A stretch of DNA of 64,000 bases from Ehretia macrophylla (Eukaryota > Streptophyta > Magnoliopsida > Boraginales > Ehretiaceae), in NCBI GenBank assembly GCA_037974665.1, contig CM075764.1, forward strand, positions 115,630,325 to 115,694,324. The letters run 5' to 3'. Under the pieces are notes generated by a model that was not told the DNA's origin, did no database searches, and worked only from the letters and a program-made list of their open reading frames with translations. The position numbers and the translations under genes are program-made. Below, in pieces: positions 1 through 11,311 of the stretch. Numbering within the stretch: position 1 is the first letter of the stretch; every line of letters begins with the position of its first letter.

Positions 1-722
1 GAAACGATGGCTCAAATATGTTCTCTAGCATTCATATACATGGTATAATAGCATAGATAACAAATACAATGGCATTTGATCACATTTTCAACAAATCAAG
101 AAATTGACAATTATTTAGAAATGCAAAAGCAAGCCGTGAAATCCCTCACCAAAGCACGTAGGAGCACCTAGGAACCTTGCACACACCCTACACTAGTTTC
201 TCAAGGCTTGGAGAGGCTTGGTTTGAAGAGTTGAAGAAGAAAAATCTCTCCCAAAGCTGCTGCAGTGTTTCGGCCCTGCTACAGTGCAAATCAGCTTCTA
301 TTTTTTTGTTGTTATGTGCTATATGAGCTAAAGTGTGAGTTGTTTTGGCTTTATAAAAGGTGGGGTCTAGTTTGGGCGTTTAGGTGGCTTTTAAAATGCG
401 CGTAATAAGCTTAAAAATGAGCCTAAGGTGAAACATGTGTGCTAGTTAATTAAATCTCTAAGTTAGTTACGTAACACTATTCACTCAACTACAAAAATTA
501 TTTTCTAAACGAGCCCTCCTAACGCTTTTAGTTCAAATGCACATTTTTCCCACTACTTTTACAATTAATATGATTTAAAAAAAAATGCTAGTTAACTGGT
601 AGAAGGCAGTTTAAAAATGGAGTGAATAGTAACGCAAGAAGGCAGTCAATAATGCACAGAAGAAAATGCGCAAACAAGGATGCAACAGTAATTAAATGCA
701 TGACTAAATCTCGGGCGTGACA
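1..722. mobile_element. Right-hand part of a large plant LTR (left end outside window)
   Basis: The stretch ends in CGGGCGTGACA immediately before pararetrovirus sequence that resumes at 723, the same kind of end (GGGCGTGACA) as the solo LTR at 2,281-4,703. Internally it has a CCTCACC...GTAGGAGCACCTAGG segment resembling 29,370-29,430 of another large LTR in this window. No coding potential is visible. It is read as the end of an LTR inserted into the leftmost virus copy; its other end and target duplication cannot be seen. Family placement as Ty3-type is inference. Confidence 0.5.
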
Positions 723-1198
723 GAGGCTGTATCAAGGTTATGGACGTCTTGATCTGGTTTGGAAGTCCATGTGTATAGTTGGTCATCAAAGTTTTGAGTT
801 GAAATGAACTGAACAAGCTTAGCTGGTAGCTTCTTGGATTTCTTGAGGTAATAATCCTTTGCAAAATGTCATTTCTTTCCACAAAGAAAACACGTAGTGG
901 AAGAATAGGGTTTTGATCTTTTCTTAACAAATCTGAATTTCTTTAAAGATTTTCTAGACTTGTGAAACCTTTTCTAATATTTGTGCTTCTTGTATTTATG
1001 GCACGAACATGGAGAGTAGCTGTGAGTGTGACAGCCAAACTTTTGGAAATATTTTATGCAAAAGGTATCCATTGTTTTCTGCTTGTTGCTTTTGAGAAGT
1101 TTGCCAAGTCGTTTGGACTCGCACTGATCTTGAATAGGCTTTCTGGTCATCTGGTACAAGTGATCAAGACTCACATGTCTTAGATCTGCAATATTGGC

Positions 1199-1603
1199 TC
1201 ATTTGAACTCCGTTTCGAGCAATTCAGGAAGAGATTGTGGCATGTTAAAGACGAACGCCTTCTTGATGGTTTCTGTATTTTTCCCAAAGATAAAATACAG
1301 AGCTTCCTGTCTGAGATAGTAATCTCCAAGTTTTGCAACATCACAACATTTGTTGAATAAGAACCCCTTTTCTGCCTTTTCAATCTCTTGGGTTGTTTGT
1401 CCTAAGAAAATATTTCGTAGACATCTTAGAAATATCTGGATAGGCTCTGCATCTGTCAGGATGATTTGTCTTTCTTCTTCTGAAAACATTCTTGTCCACC
1501 AACTGCAAAGTGATCCTGTAAAAGTAGCAACAAATCGGTCAATAATATCTCTTATTTCAAGAGTAGGATTTCGGAGAGATTCTCCATTTATCCATGCATC
1601 CAT
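1199..1603 (-). pseudogene. Coat-protein core remnant, caulimovirid copy 1
   Basis: Contains the MDAWINGESLRNP start of the coat-protein core block and the following SWWTRM...EEERQIILTDA...YLRQEALYF pattern seen in all coat-protein copies of this array. By comparison with caulimovirid gag/coat proteins, this is the capsid-forming region lying upstream of the zinc knuckle. Fossil, not expected to be functional. Confidence 0.7.
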
Positions 1604-2280
1604 TTTCTCAAGATATTTGATTCTGTCATTAGGAAGAATGGCATCAATGTTCTAGAATTGCTTGTGATCTGGAGCATATGGGATGTAAACCTTTCCTTCA
1701 ATGTTTTGTTGTCTTTGAGCTTGCTGTTGTGGAACTTGTGGTTATGGAACTTGTGCCTGTGCTGGTTCTGGTTTTCTCCTGCTTGGGAAGTTTCTCCCTG
1801 GTCACTGGTTGTTTCTGAATCGTCGGGATTTGTTTGTACAGGGTTATGTGTCCTTGTTCTTGTGGTGTCCATGTAGAACGGAATCACAGGAATTTGCATA
1901 AGAACTGGTCCTTTGTATGAAGGAATCGTCTGAGATGACGAATCCTTTTCAAATGGATCAAAGGAATCAAAGGACGAAATAACAGAAGAAATTTCAATGG
2001 GACCTTCTTTCTTGTCTTCATCACCCTACCCAGTTGGGATAATTTTTTCTTTGGAGAGATAATGTAGAGGTGGTATGAGATCAACCCAGTAATCTTTTTC
2101 ACAGTTTCCACTTGGTATCCAGTCTACATGATCTAGCTTTGGATTATACTTCCAGGGATGAGAGGACTACTTCGTTGGCTTAGCTAGCTGTTTGAGCTTT
2201 ACAGCGAGTCATTCTCTTTTTCTTTTGAACTCATCAGAATCAAGGTAATGCTTCTCAAAAGAAGATTTATGCATGTTGAT

Positions 2281-4703
2281 TGTGAAACCCCACTTTTCTG
2301 CTTTAACTCGATTTACGTGTTTTATCTCGTTTTGCGTGCATTTGACCTGTTTATGTGCTATATGACCTAGAATGTTATAATTTTGATGTCAATACTCCTA
2401 ATACATGCCAAATGTGCATTCATGAAATTTTCATCAAAAACGGAGTCAGAAATTTTATCGTCGATTTTCAGTGAATAGTGTTTTCGAATCCCGTCCGCTA
2501 TAATTTTGAAACTGGTCTTTTTAACCCTTCTAGACCTAGTCCACGGACTTTAATAGACCTGTGTTTGATGAAAACGGTTTTAAAATCGGCTTAAGAATTT
2601 ATTAGGGATTTTACACCGACTTTTGCGAAAATCGAGATTTAAGCCGACTCGGATGAAATTGTTGGATTGTAAAACTTCTTGTCACCTAAAAATAATCCAC
2701 TTGAGATATCTTGGTGGTGGCATAATTATTTTTAACTTGGTGAGCACTAAAATGCAATTAAAGTCATTAAAAACACAAAAATACCTATTTAAACTAACTT
2801 TGACTTTGCATTTTTTAATTGACCAAGCTTTAAATTATATACTATCACCTACACACACTCACACAACACAAAACACACTCCACAAACACACACAAGGCCG
2901 AGAGAAAAGAGGGAGAAAAAGAAAGAGAAAAACTCAAGCTTTCAATCCAATTTTTCAAAGAAAAACCTAGTTTTTGTCCGTGAAACTTCGCACCGACTTG
3001 GATTCTGCTTGTTGGGCACGCATAGCACGCATTCCTAGGCTTATATCGCATCTAAGGTGAGAGAAAAATTCTAGATCTCAAAATGTCATTTTTGTGTTTT
3101 TGCGTATAAATGAAGATTGAACCGTTAGAATTGTAATCTGATGTTATATTATTGCTCCTTGCATGCTAGGGATCATTATATACTAATACTACGAGTTTCT
3201 GTCGGATATAGCATAATTTTTATTTTCCGGGTATTTAATTTTGATTAAAATGTTCAAAGTCGAATTAAATGAGTTGTGTTGATCGAAATCGATTGCCGTC
3301 GATTTCTAAATACTTGATAATTACGTGTTAGCGCTGTTGTAATGCCGAATTTTCGATTACATTGTTTGTGTGAAAATCCGGAAAATCCAGCCATGACGTC
3401 ATAGGGTTTTAGGGTTATCGGGCATGATTTGGAGGTGTTATGGTGGATTTCCGAGAGGGCTAATGTAGTAGGTTGAATGGGTGAGTGATAGGAACTGATT
3501 TGGCAATGTTTGGATTAGTAGATTGTAAGTTATGAATTTTAGAAGTTTAGGTTGTCATTCTTTAATTTCTTGAACGATGCCTTAGATGGTTGGGTAGTGT
3601 TCGAGTGATGAATGGTGAGTTGTTGTTGAGTAATTTAGAGTTTAATTATGTATATTATGCATGTCCGGTTAGATGGCCTACTTTGTCATCTAACTACGTT
3701 GTTTGTTGTTTAATTTAATATTGATGTTATTGATTGATTATTATTGAATGCGGGAATCGGGCACTCTTGTTGCTGATCTCCCAATTGATTGATTGATTTA
3801 TGCTTGTTTGATGATTGATGAATATGGAGTCTTGGTATGTGTGTGCCACCTCTCGGGCAGCGTCGGGCTGTCGGGTTGATAACGGCATGACTGCCATAGG
3901 CTACCCCCAGCTCGCATGACGGAGGTGTCATGGAGGGAGGGGCTAGTGAGGTACCTCGGGTGCGTGAGTAATGGGGAGTTATAAGAAGAACGGTTGAGAT
4001 CGTGATGGCGTTTGGAGCTACACCAAATAGAGTATCCTTATTGAATGGTCATATAGTTATGTGATGATAGCTTTATTTATGTTGTTGTGTGTTTACTTGC
4101 TCAAAGGACTAAATCCAAGGAGCGTAGTGAATACTGTCGAGATCTATCGGATCCTCACTGGGCTTATGTATATAAGCTCACTCTCTATTAATGCATGTTT
4201 CAGGTGTACTTTCACAAGATTACGGGTACGTGCCTCCTGAAGAGGAGAATGTGGAAAATGTGCCTTTCGTGGATGAGTCATATGTTCCCGAGTCTTATCC
4301 ATGACTTTATGTTGTTTAAATGTCTTGTATATTAGTTTAATAGACTTTATATGCCTTATGGTTCTTAATGTAATAGATATTGAAAAGATGATGAACCAAA
4401 TGATGTTAACTTAGCGGTTTTCTTTTGTTTATGGTTAAGTTGTAAATGTGTCTCAACTTACTTTTGAAATGTATGATAAAGTTGAGGTATTGTATGTCAT
4501 GTTGGAACGGAGGCGTATAACGAAGATGTTTTATCGTATAATATGGTTGTGTTGTATGTTGTTGTTTGTATTGAGGAATTACTGGATGTATGATGTTTAA
4601 TGAGGTTGGTTTAGAACCTCGGAAATCTGTTTACTGTCGTTATGCCGCCGAAATTCCGTTGCGTCCTGACTAATCGTAGGTGGGGTCGAGTTGGGGCGTG
4701 ACA
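2281..4703. mobile_element. Solo LTR (about 2.4 kb), Ty3-type, inserted in caulimovirid copy 1
   Basis: Begins TGTGAAACCCC and ends GGGGCGTGACA, that is TG...CA termini, and is flanked by a 5-bp direct repeat TTGAT (2,276-2,280 and 4,704-4,708). Removing it rejoins virus sequence that is continuous in other copies (compare 18,195-18,235). No internal coding region or second LTR is present, so it is most simply a solo LTR left by recombination between the two LTRs of a larger element. About 1 kb of its right end recurs, inverted, at 37,703-38,709. It contains a CA-rich tract at about 2,845-2,895. Confidence 0.8.
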
Positions 4704-4855
4704 TTGATCATGTTGACGCTGTTCCAAGAATGAACTTGTCCAGAAGAGGATACAGATTGTATAGTGACAGTAGAGGATTTATACATGGCTTTAAGGGCTA
4801 GTTTGATAGGTAATAGAGATTTGAACTTTTGTGTGAGTTCGGAAGTTTAGTAGTA

Positions 4856-5071
4856 TTAGTATGGGTTTAATGGAGAAAGCTTGAAGAGTTCACCTAGTGT
4901 GGTAGATGGAGGTGTTTGGGTTATGTCTACCTCATAATGAGATGGGGAAAGATCAAAGGAAGTGACTTCAGAGTTGTTGGCAACAACTTCTTGTTGTGGC
5001 AGGGAAAGATTAGCCATGGTGGATACACTGGTCACGACTGGATTTTCTGCGGGACTTACGACGCCTTTCAT
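4856..5071 (-). pseudogene. Movement-protein N-terminal remnant, caulimovirid copy 1
   Basis: Starts MKGVVSPAENPV, the same N-terminus as the movement-protein reading frame at 10,542-11,192, and carries the shared SHYEVDITQTPPST motif. It lies just inside the primer-binding site, where the polyprotein start is expected. Fossil fragment. Confidence 0.65.
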
Positions 5072-5178
5072 TCACTCTTTAACGGCTATTGCCTTATTGC
5101 CAAACACTCTAGTGTTCAACACACAAGTATAGTTTAAGACCTTCAATACCACAATAGGGAAGTGCTACAGTTAACCAG

Positions 5179-5190
5179 GCTCTAAGACCA
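5179..5190 (-). other. tRNA-Met primer-binding site (degenerate), caulimovirid
   Basis: On the minus strand this resembles TGGTATCAGAGC, complementary to the 3' end of plant initiator tRNA-Met, the primer used by caulimovirids for minus-strand DNA synthesis. It is imperfect here; the equivalent at 25,791-25,802 is exact. Confidence 0.55.
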
Positions 5191-5339
5191 CTAAGGGGAA
5201 GGGAAGGAGCGGGAGGCGGAGGAAATATCACTTATTACAAATAGACAAACGAGACATGACTTAAAAGGAATCTGAAGTGACAAAAGATTCTTGCCATATC
5301 CTATTATTACAACATGACAAACCTATTTACATGGCATGA

Positions 5340-6210
5340 AGCTTCGTCATGGGTTCCACCCGGGATTCCTAGAATCTTGTCTGCAATGAGTCACCATCTG
5401 TCGTTATTGATATCATCCTACCACTCCTGACTGTTTTGGCTAAGAATTTCCCCCCCACGGGTCGTAGTCAGACCAAAGGTCTGCAGTGGAATAGCCATCT
5501 TCTTGAGAAAAACTATAGAAGGCAAGAAGATGCTCATGAAAAATGGGGCTATCAGGAAAACGGTCATGCCAAAATTCTCGGGGATTAGAAACATCTAGAC
5601 CATGAGCTCTAGCAGTGGCTCTTTTGACGGTAAGACATTGTTCGCAAGAAATGAAATATTCCCAAGGCTCTTGTCGGAGGTGGAAATGGTTGATTGTGAT
5701 GATGGTTGGCGGAATGACACGATTCCAATCATCTGTGAGGCGAATGATAAAAACCTGCTGGTGCTGTATAACTTGACCGGTGATGAGTGTTGGAAGGTCA
5801 AATGACTAAAACACCTGTGAGAATAGCTTGACGAAGCGGGATTCTAGGAACACACGAATTTGTCTCTGGATGAGTTCTGGATCAAAAAGAACTGCCATAG
5901 GATAATAATTAAGCCAATACCAAAGATACAAGAATTGTATCTTTGAAAAGTCATAATTATTGAAATCAAGAACTATATCTCATAGTTCTTCATGCTGGGG
6001 GTTATAACGAACAACGTTGCGAACATAAAAGACAGAGCTTAACAGATCAATAATTCTTTTGAGCTTGATCTCAACAAATTTCTCAAAGAAATCAGTGATC
6101 TGGCTTCTGGCGAATGATCGGAGTATCTTTACTTTGAGCTCTTCTGGTAAGGCTTCAAGAAATTGAGCTTGCTGGTCTGGACTCAAATCATAAAATGTTT
6201 GAGACTGTCC
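5340..6210 (-). pseudogene. Conserved C-terminal region of unknown role, caulimovirid copy 2
   Basis: Region downstream of RNase H in the same orientation, conserved across the copies (see also 13,735-14,620; 19,780-20,680; 26,235-27,120; 37,040-37,702). Recurrent patterns include FYDLSxDQQAQFL, NNYDFSxMQ, YWLNYYPMAVLF and VWNRVIPPTIIPINHFH. I do not recognise a domain. Florendovirus-type genomes can carry an extra open reading frame after the polymerase, so this may be its counterpart; that link is inference. Confidence 0.55.
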
Positions 6211-6299
6211 ATCAGTGGGATCTGGATTTGAGCTGGAACTACCGGGAATAAGACCTAGAACAAGGGAAGATGGGAGTGTGCGACCATTGGGATTTACTA

Positions 6300-6670
6300 T
6301 GCATATAGCTTTCTCTGATGGCGTAGTGCGAGAGAGAAAATCAGCAAAGATATTCTCTTTGCCTGGGATGTGTCGCATTGTCCAGTTGAATTGGGAAATC
6401 CGTTCTATCCATCGGAATATCGTTCTACTTTCTTTTGAGAACACCCTAAAATCCTTTAAAATTTGTTTCAATAATAAAAGGATTCTGAGCAATATAAAAC
6501 TTGAATTTTTTGATTCCTTGAATAACCTCAAGAACTTCTCTTTTGAAAGAGGGATATTTGCGCTGTATTGGTGTGAAAGATCCTGATTTATAGCCACAGA
6601 CTTGTTTGTGTCCATTGTTTTCTTTAATGAGGATTGCTGCCCAAAAATCAAGGGAAGCATCAGTCTGCAA
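6300..6670 (-). pseudogene. RNase H remnant, caulimovirid copy 2
   Basis: Shows MQTDASLDFWAAIL at the start, KREVLEVIQGIKKFKFY in the middle and the terminal pattern WTMRHIPGKENIFADFLSR, the D...E...D-type layout of retroelement RNase H that degrades RNA in the RNA:DNA hybrid. It follows the reverse transcriptase on the minus strand as in all caulimovirids. Fossil. Confidence 0.75.
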
Positions 6671-7029
6671 GATGAGTTGTCCTAGACCTGGGTTCTTGAG
6701 AGGAGGAAGTGCCTAACATAGTTCCTTTAGCTTCTGAACTGCAACTGTGGCTTCTGGAGACCAATTTCCAATGTTGGACTCTCGGAGGTACTTGGAAATC
6801 TGGCTGGTGTAGTTGGCCAAGGATGGAACATGCGATGAGGCATAATTGATCAATCCAAGGAACTACTGGATCTGAGTAACAGTTCTCAGCTCATCAGGAA
6901 AGTCGAGGACTTTGCTTGATATGTGATCCTGTAAAAGAATGTGTCCTTCTCTTATCTGCAAACCAAGAAAATCAATAGCATTTAGATCAATTTCAATCTT
7001 GGATTCAGCTAAAACTAATCTATGATGGT

Positions 7030-7600
7030 AGGTTAGTTCCTAGAATTATCGGAGATGCTGGTGGTGTTCTTCTGCTGTGTTACTAAATACCAAAACAACA
7101 TCAATGTAGACAATACAGTGCTATGCAAGGGATCGGTACACATCATCCATTCGGTGTTAGAACTCGGACGGTGCATTCTTGAGACCGAATGACATGACGT
7201 TTCGTTCATAATATCCCTGTGGAACAACAAAAGCAGTTTTGAATCTATCAGCTTCAGTAATACCAATTTGCCAAAATCCAGATTTTATATAAAATTTGGA
7301 GAAAAATTTGGCTTTAGATAGCTTCTGAAGGAGTTGTTCCTTTCTTGGAAGAGGGTATCTGATATCCTGCAATTGATTATTGAGTTGACAATAATCTATC
7401 ACCAATCTTTTCTTTCCTCGGACTTGTTAAGATCTTTTGTTGACATAAAAGGCATGACTTGTCCATAGAGATTTGGATGGTCGGATAAGACCTTACTCAA
7501 GTAGTGTCTGTATTTCAGCTTGACAAAGATCTTTATCTTTTGGCATTCCTGGATGAGAGGTGGTTTGGTGTGGCATCTGCCAATTTTCTTTGTAAAGTAG
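7030..7600 (-). pseudogene. Reverse transcriptase remnant, caulimovirid copy 2
   Basis: Carries VIDYCQLNNQLQDIRYPLPR and FYIKSGFWQIGI...FKTAFVVPQGYYE, matching the finger/palm blocks of pararetroviral reverse transcriptase; the palm region with the YIDD-type box follows as in copies 4 and 6. Broken, not expected to be active. Confidence 0.75.
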
Positions 7601-8120
7601 AGAGACATTTTTTTTCTCTTTTTCTCAAAACTTGTTTGGAAGATCACCGCAACAAGAAAGGATGAGGTTTTTCTCTTCAGCAAATTCATCATCTTGAATG
7701 GCTGAAACTTGTAAAGGTAATTCCTGTAAGGATACCTAATGGGTATACTGATTATGTAAGAATTGGAAACCATCTGTTTGAAATGAAAAATGGAGCAAGT
7801 AAGGTGAGGAAATCCATTCCTAATAGAATGTCTTCACAGTATTGATCATACTAGTAAAAGCTGTGTCGAACTGAGACATCTGGGGATAAGTATATGGAAA
7901 TGGTCATGGAATGTGTTTCACTTGCAAATCCACTACCAAACGCAGTGGTAAAGGTTGCTCTGGAGGAAATCCAAAATTCAGGAGGAAGACACTTGGATTT
8001 CATCATGGAAATACATGAACTTGTGTCAACAAGTACAGTAACAGAGATAGGAATATATCCTATAGGATTTATGAGAAGTTTTACGTAGGGTTTGTATATC
8101 TGGCCTGGGGTAAAAGTAGC

Positions 8121-8576
8121 TTAGGATGTGGAGAAGATTGATTGTTCAATGGTTTGCTGTATTTTGGCTATGAAGAGGTTTGGTTCAGAATCAAAGGATT
8201 CAGATTCTGAGGTAAGATCTGAGGATGAGGATGTACCAAGGTTAAGGACGGCTTGATCTAATTCGGAAGTCCATTTGTATAGTTGATCATCAAAGTTTTG
8301 AGTTGAAATGAACTGAACAAGCTTGGTTGGTAGCTTCTTGGACTTCTTGAGGTAATAATCCTTTGCAAAATGTCCTTTCTTTCCACAAAGAAAACACTTG
8401 GTGGAAGAAAAGGGTTTTGATCTTTTCTTCACAAATCTGAATTTCTTGAAAGGTTTTTTGGACTTGTGAAACCTTTTCTGATGTTCGTGCTTCTTGTATT
8501 TGTGACACGAACATGGAGAATAGATGTGAGTGTGACAACCAAACTTTTGGAAATCTTTTATGCAAATGGTATCCAT
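8121..8576 (-). pseudogene. Zinc-knuckle (nucleocapsid) remnant, caulimovirid copy 2
   Basis: Lys/His-rich stretch with a CFLCGKKGHFAKD knuckle of the CX2CX4HX4C class, the hallmark of the caulimovirid coat-protein C-terminus that binds the packaged RNA. It is preceded by a long basic segment (KKHEHQKRFHKSKKPFKKF) and followed by a Ser/Asp/Glu-rich linker leading to the protease. Fossil. Confidence 0.75.
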
Positions 8577-8582
8577 TGTTTT

Positions 8583-9104
8583 CTACTCGTTGCTCTTGAG
8601 GAGCTTGCCAAGTAGCTTGGACTCGCACTGATCTTGAATGAGCTTTCTGGCCTGGTACAAGTGAGCAAGACTCACCTGTCTTAGATCTGCAATATCGGCT
8701 CGTCTGAACTCTATTTCGAGCAATTCAGGAAGAGGTTGTGGCATGTTAAAGACAAACGCCTTCTTGATGGTTTTTGTATTTTTCCCAAAGGTAAAATACA
8801 GAGCTTCCTGTCTGAGATAGTAATCTCCAAGTTTTGCAACATCACAGCATTTGTTGCGTAAGCACTCTTTTTCTGTCTTTTCAATCTCTAGGGCTGTTTG
8901 TCCTACAAAAATGGTTCGTAGACATCTTAGGAATATCTGAATAGGATCTGCATCTGTCAGGATAATCTGTCTTTCTTCTTCTGACAGCATTCTTGTCCAC
9001 CAACTACGAAGTGATCCTGTTAAAGCAGCAACAAGACGGTCTGTGATATCTCTTATTTCAATAGTAGGATTTCGGAGAGATTCTCCATTTATCCATGCAT
9101 CCAT
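8583..9104 (-). pseudogene. Coat-protein core remnant, caulimovirid copy 2
   Basis: 173-residue open stretch starting MDAWINGESLRNPT, with SWWTRMLSEEERQIILTDAD and YYLRQEALYFTFGKNTK, ending near KLIQDQCESKLLGKLL just before the zinc-knuckle region. It is the longest uninterrupted coat-protein piece in the array. Homologous pieces lie at 1,199-1,603, 17,102-17,416 and 23,246-23,578. Confidence 0.75.
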
Positions 9105-9412
9105 TTTCTCAAGATATTTGAGTCTGTCATTAGGAGGAATTGCTTGTGATCTGGAGCATATGGGATGGAAACTTTTCCATCAATGTTTTGTTGTCTCTGA
9201 GGTTTCTATTATGGAACATGTGGGACTTGTGCTTGTGGCGGCTGTTGGTTCCGGTGCTCACCAGCTTGGGAAGTTTCTCCCTGGTCACTGGTTGTTTCTG
9301 AATCATCAGGATTTGTTTGTACAGGGTTATGTGTACGTGTTCTTGTGGTGTCCGTGTAGAACGGAGTCACAGGAGTCTGCATAAGAACTGGTCCTTTGTA
9401 TGGTGGAATCTT

Positions 9413-10015
9413 CTAAGAGGATGAATCCTTTTCAAATGGATCAAAGGAATCAAAGGACGAAATAACAAAAAAAATTTCACTAGGACCTTCTTTCTCGTCT
9501 TCATCACCCCACCCAGTTGGGATAATTTTCTCTTTGGAGAGATAATGTGGAGGTGGTGTGAGATCAACCCAATAAGCTTTTTCGTAATTTCCACTTGGTA
9601 TCCAGACTGCATGATCTGGCTTTGGATTATGCTTCCAAGAATGAGAGGACTGCTTCTTTGGATTAGCTGGCTGTTTGAGCTTTTCAGTGAGTCGTTCTCT
9701 TTTTCTTTTGAACTCATCTGAATCAAGATAATGCTTCTCGGAATAAGATTTTTGTATGTTGATAATGTTGACGTTGTTCCAAGAACGAACTTGTTCGGAA
9801 GGGTTCCGAACTTGAGCGACTTTCTGCAGTTTTTTCCAGTTGATTGGAGTCTTCTGGTGGTATATGTGATTCTTGTGGAAAGCCTTGTGGAGGTCACTAT
9901 ACTGGTCATAACAACCTTGACTAAGATGATCATGGGCTTGTTTTGTCCATGCAACATGTTCCTTGAGATCTGACCATATCTTTTGAATGGCAGCATTCGG
10001 GGCTTTTGCATTCAT
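9413..10015 (-). pseudogene. Region between movement and coat proteins, caulimovirid copy 2
   Basis: 200-residue open stretch starting MNAKAPNAAIQKIWSDLKEHV and carrying a Lys-rich FKRKRERLTEKLKQPANPKK segment, WIPSGNYEKAYWVDLTPPPHYLSKEKI and an acidic end. It is shared by several copies and lies between the movement-protein and coat-protein domains of the polyprotein. No enzymatic motif; role unknown. Confidence 0.6.
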
Positions 10016-10189
10016 GTTACTCCAATTGATTGATGACTCGATTTTTCCAACATCTTCTGGTCTGGTTTTGGTTACTTGCCATTTACCAACATATGCATTG
10101 TCGGCTTCTCCTGTGCAATAGATATCTTCAGGAAAATTAACATAACATATATATCTAGAGGACTTTGATCTGGTAGCAAAGGGTTTTCT

Positions 10190-10245
10190 AACACAGTGTG
10201 GACAGGACTGAGGATGTCCAGCAAGTTGGCATTTTTCACATGGTT
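10190..10245 (-). other. Cys-rich putative zinc-binding motif, caulimovirid copy 2
   Basis: Encodes CEKCQLAGHPQSCPHC on the minus strand, two CX2C pairs with a central His. The same motif occurs in copy 6 (about 24,690-24,740) and in the mosaic near 13,230-13,265, so it is conserved. It is distinct from the CX2CX4HX4C knuckle near 8,400. Zinc binding is inference from cysteine spacing. Confidence 0.5.
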
Positions 10246-10541
10246 CAGCTGGTTGAGATTGTGTCGGAAATGATATGGAGACACGACCTGGCTCTAGAGG
10301 ATGTCTAGTGATTCTTGGTGAATCATGGATGATTGGTCAGTTATGGCTTCTTTCATAATCATTTTTCCATCGAGGAGGGAAAGTGAGTTCATGTTTGGTG
10401 TAGATCTTTGGTTGGGTAACATTACTATCACCTAATACGTGGACTCGATGCTTACAGTTGTGGTCCATGGAAAAGAGATAGGTTTGGACTTTATAGGTCA
10501 TGGAATGATGGAATGCAACAACAGTTTCATTTGGGTTCATA

Positions 10542-11192
10542 TCAGCTCCATAAAGTTGGATAAGGACCTATATGGTTTGATAAAAGTGTAGGACATGAAA
10601 TATCAAGGATGAAGTTTGGTTCAACCTGGATGAGAACATGGTCATTGTGAAGACCTACTTCAATGGCACATATGAGTGCATCATCAAACTTACGCCACCT
10701 GGTATCTAGTAAAGAGACTAGGCATGAAACATTCTTTCTGGCAAGGAAACTAGGCTGTAAGGCTAGACGAATGGCTCCAAGGTGTAAACCTTTGTAACCT
10801 TTCTGTCTATATCTACGAAGATCAGGTTCAGAAAGTATGGGAAGATAGGTTTCTGAGCGGGAAGAGGATACGGATTGTACAGAGACTGTAAAAGATTTGT
10901 ACACGGCTGTAAGGGCTGCTGGTTTGATAGGTAATAGAGATTTGAACTTTTGTGTGAGTTGGGAAGTTTGGTAATATGAGTATGGGTTTAACGGAAAGAG
11001 TTTGAAGAGTTCTCCTGGTTTGGTAGATGGAGGTGTTTGGGTTATGTCTACCTCATAATGAGATGCAGAAGGATCAAAGGAAGTGACTCCGGAGTTGTTA
11101 GCTACAACTTCTTGTTCTAGCAGGGGAAGATCAGCCATGGTGCATACACTGGTCGTGACTGGACTTATTGCGGGACTTACGACGCCTTTCAT
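10542..11192 (-). pseudogene. Movement-protein remnant, caulimovirid copy 2
   Basis: 216-residue open stretch starting MKGVVSPAISPV with SHYEVDITQTPPST, then RRYRQKGYKGLHLGAIRLAL and GLHNDHVLIQVEPNF, patterns of the caulimovirid (30K-superfamily) movement protein that enlarges plasmodesmata. It is the N-terminal part of the polyprotein and begins about 110 bp inside the primer-binding site. A continuation lies at 10,337-10,540. Fossil. Confidence 0.75.
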
Positions 11193-11299
11193 TCACTCTT
11201 TAACTGCTATTGCCCTATTGCCAAAGACTCTAGTGTTCAACACACAAGTATAGTTTAAGACTTTTAATACCATAATTGGGAAGTCCTACAGTTAACTAG

Positions 11300-11311
11300 G
11301 TTCTGAGACCA
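11300..11311 (-). other. tRNA-Met primer-binding site (near-match), caulimovirid copy 2
   Basis: Minus-strand reading is close to TGGTATCAGAGC, the plant initiator tRNA-Met complement. It lies at the same place relative to the movement-protein start as in the other copies. Confidence 0.6.

Larger units (their letters stand above)
723..5190 (-). mobile_element. Endogenous caulimovirid copy 1 (fossil, partial, carries an LTR insertion)
   Basis: Minus-strand pararetrovirus fragment of the petuvirus/florendovirus type. From right to left it shows the primer-binding site (5,179-5,190), the movement-protein start region (about 4,730-5,071), the coat-protein N-terminal region (about 1,640-2,280), the coat-protein core (1,199-1,603) and the zinc-knuckle region up to 723. 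A large LTR (2,281-4,703) sits inside it. It is clearly broken, with many interruptions, and lacks the polymerase end because another LTR abuts it. The same domains align along the other copies in this window, which supports the assignment. Confidence 0.8.
5191..11311 (-). mobile_element. Endogenous caulimovirid copy 2 (fossil, near full length)
   Basis: Minus-strand petuvirus/florendovirus-like genome. Parts in coding order (right to left): movement protein 10,337-11,192; Cys-rich segment about 10,190-10,245; coat protein N-terminal part 9,367-10,015 and core 8,583-9,104; zinc-knuckle region 8,121-8,576; protease about 7,800-8,100; reverse transcriptase about 7,030-7,600; RNase H about 6,300-6,670; conserved C-terminal region about 5,340-6,210. 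The left intergenic part is shorter than in the other copies. Primer site at 11,300-11,311. It is broken, with on the order of ten or more interruptions. Movement-protein motif GAIRLALQPSFL and RNase H start MQTDASLDFW identify the family. Confidence 0.85.

Noticed and set aside
2281-4703. Full short retrotransposon (TRIM-like) rather than solo LTR
   Set aside because: No internal terminal direct repeats, primer site or polypurine tract were found within the 2.4 kb.
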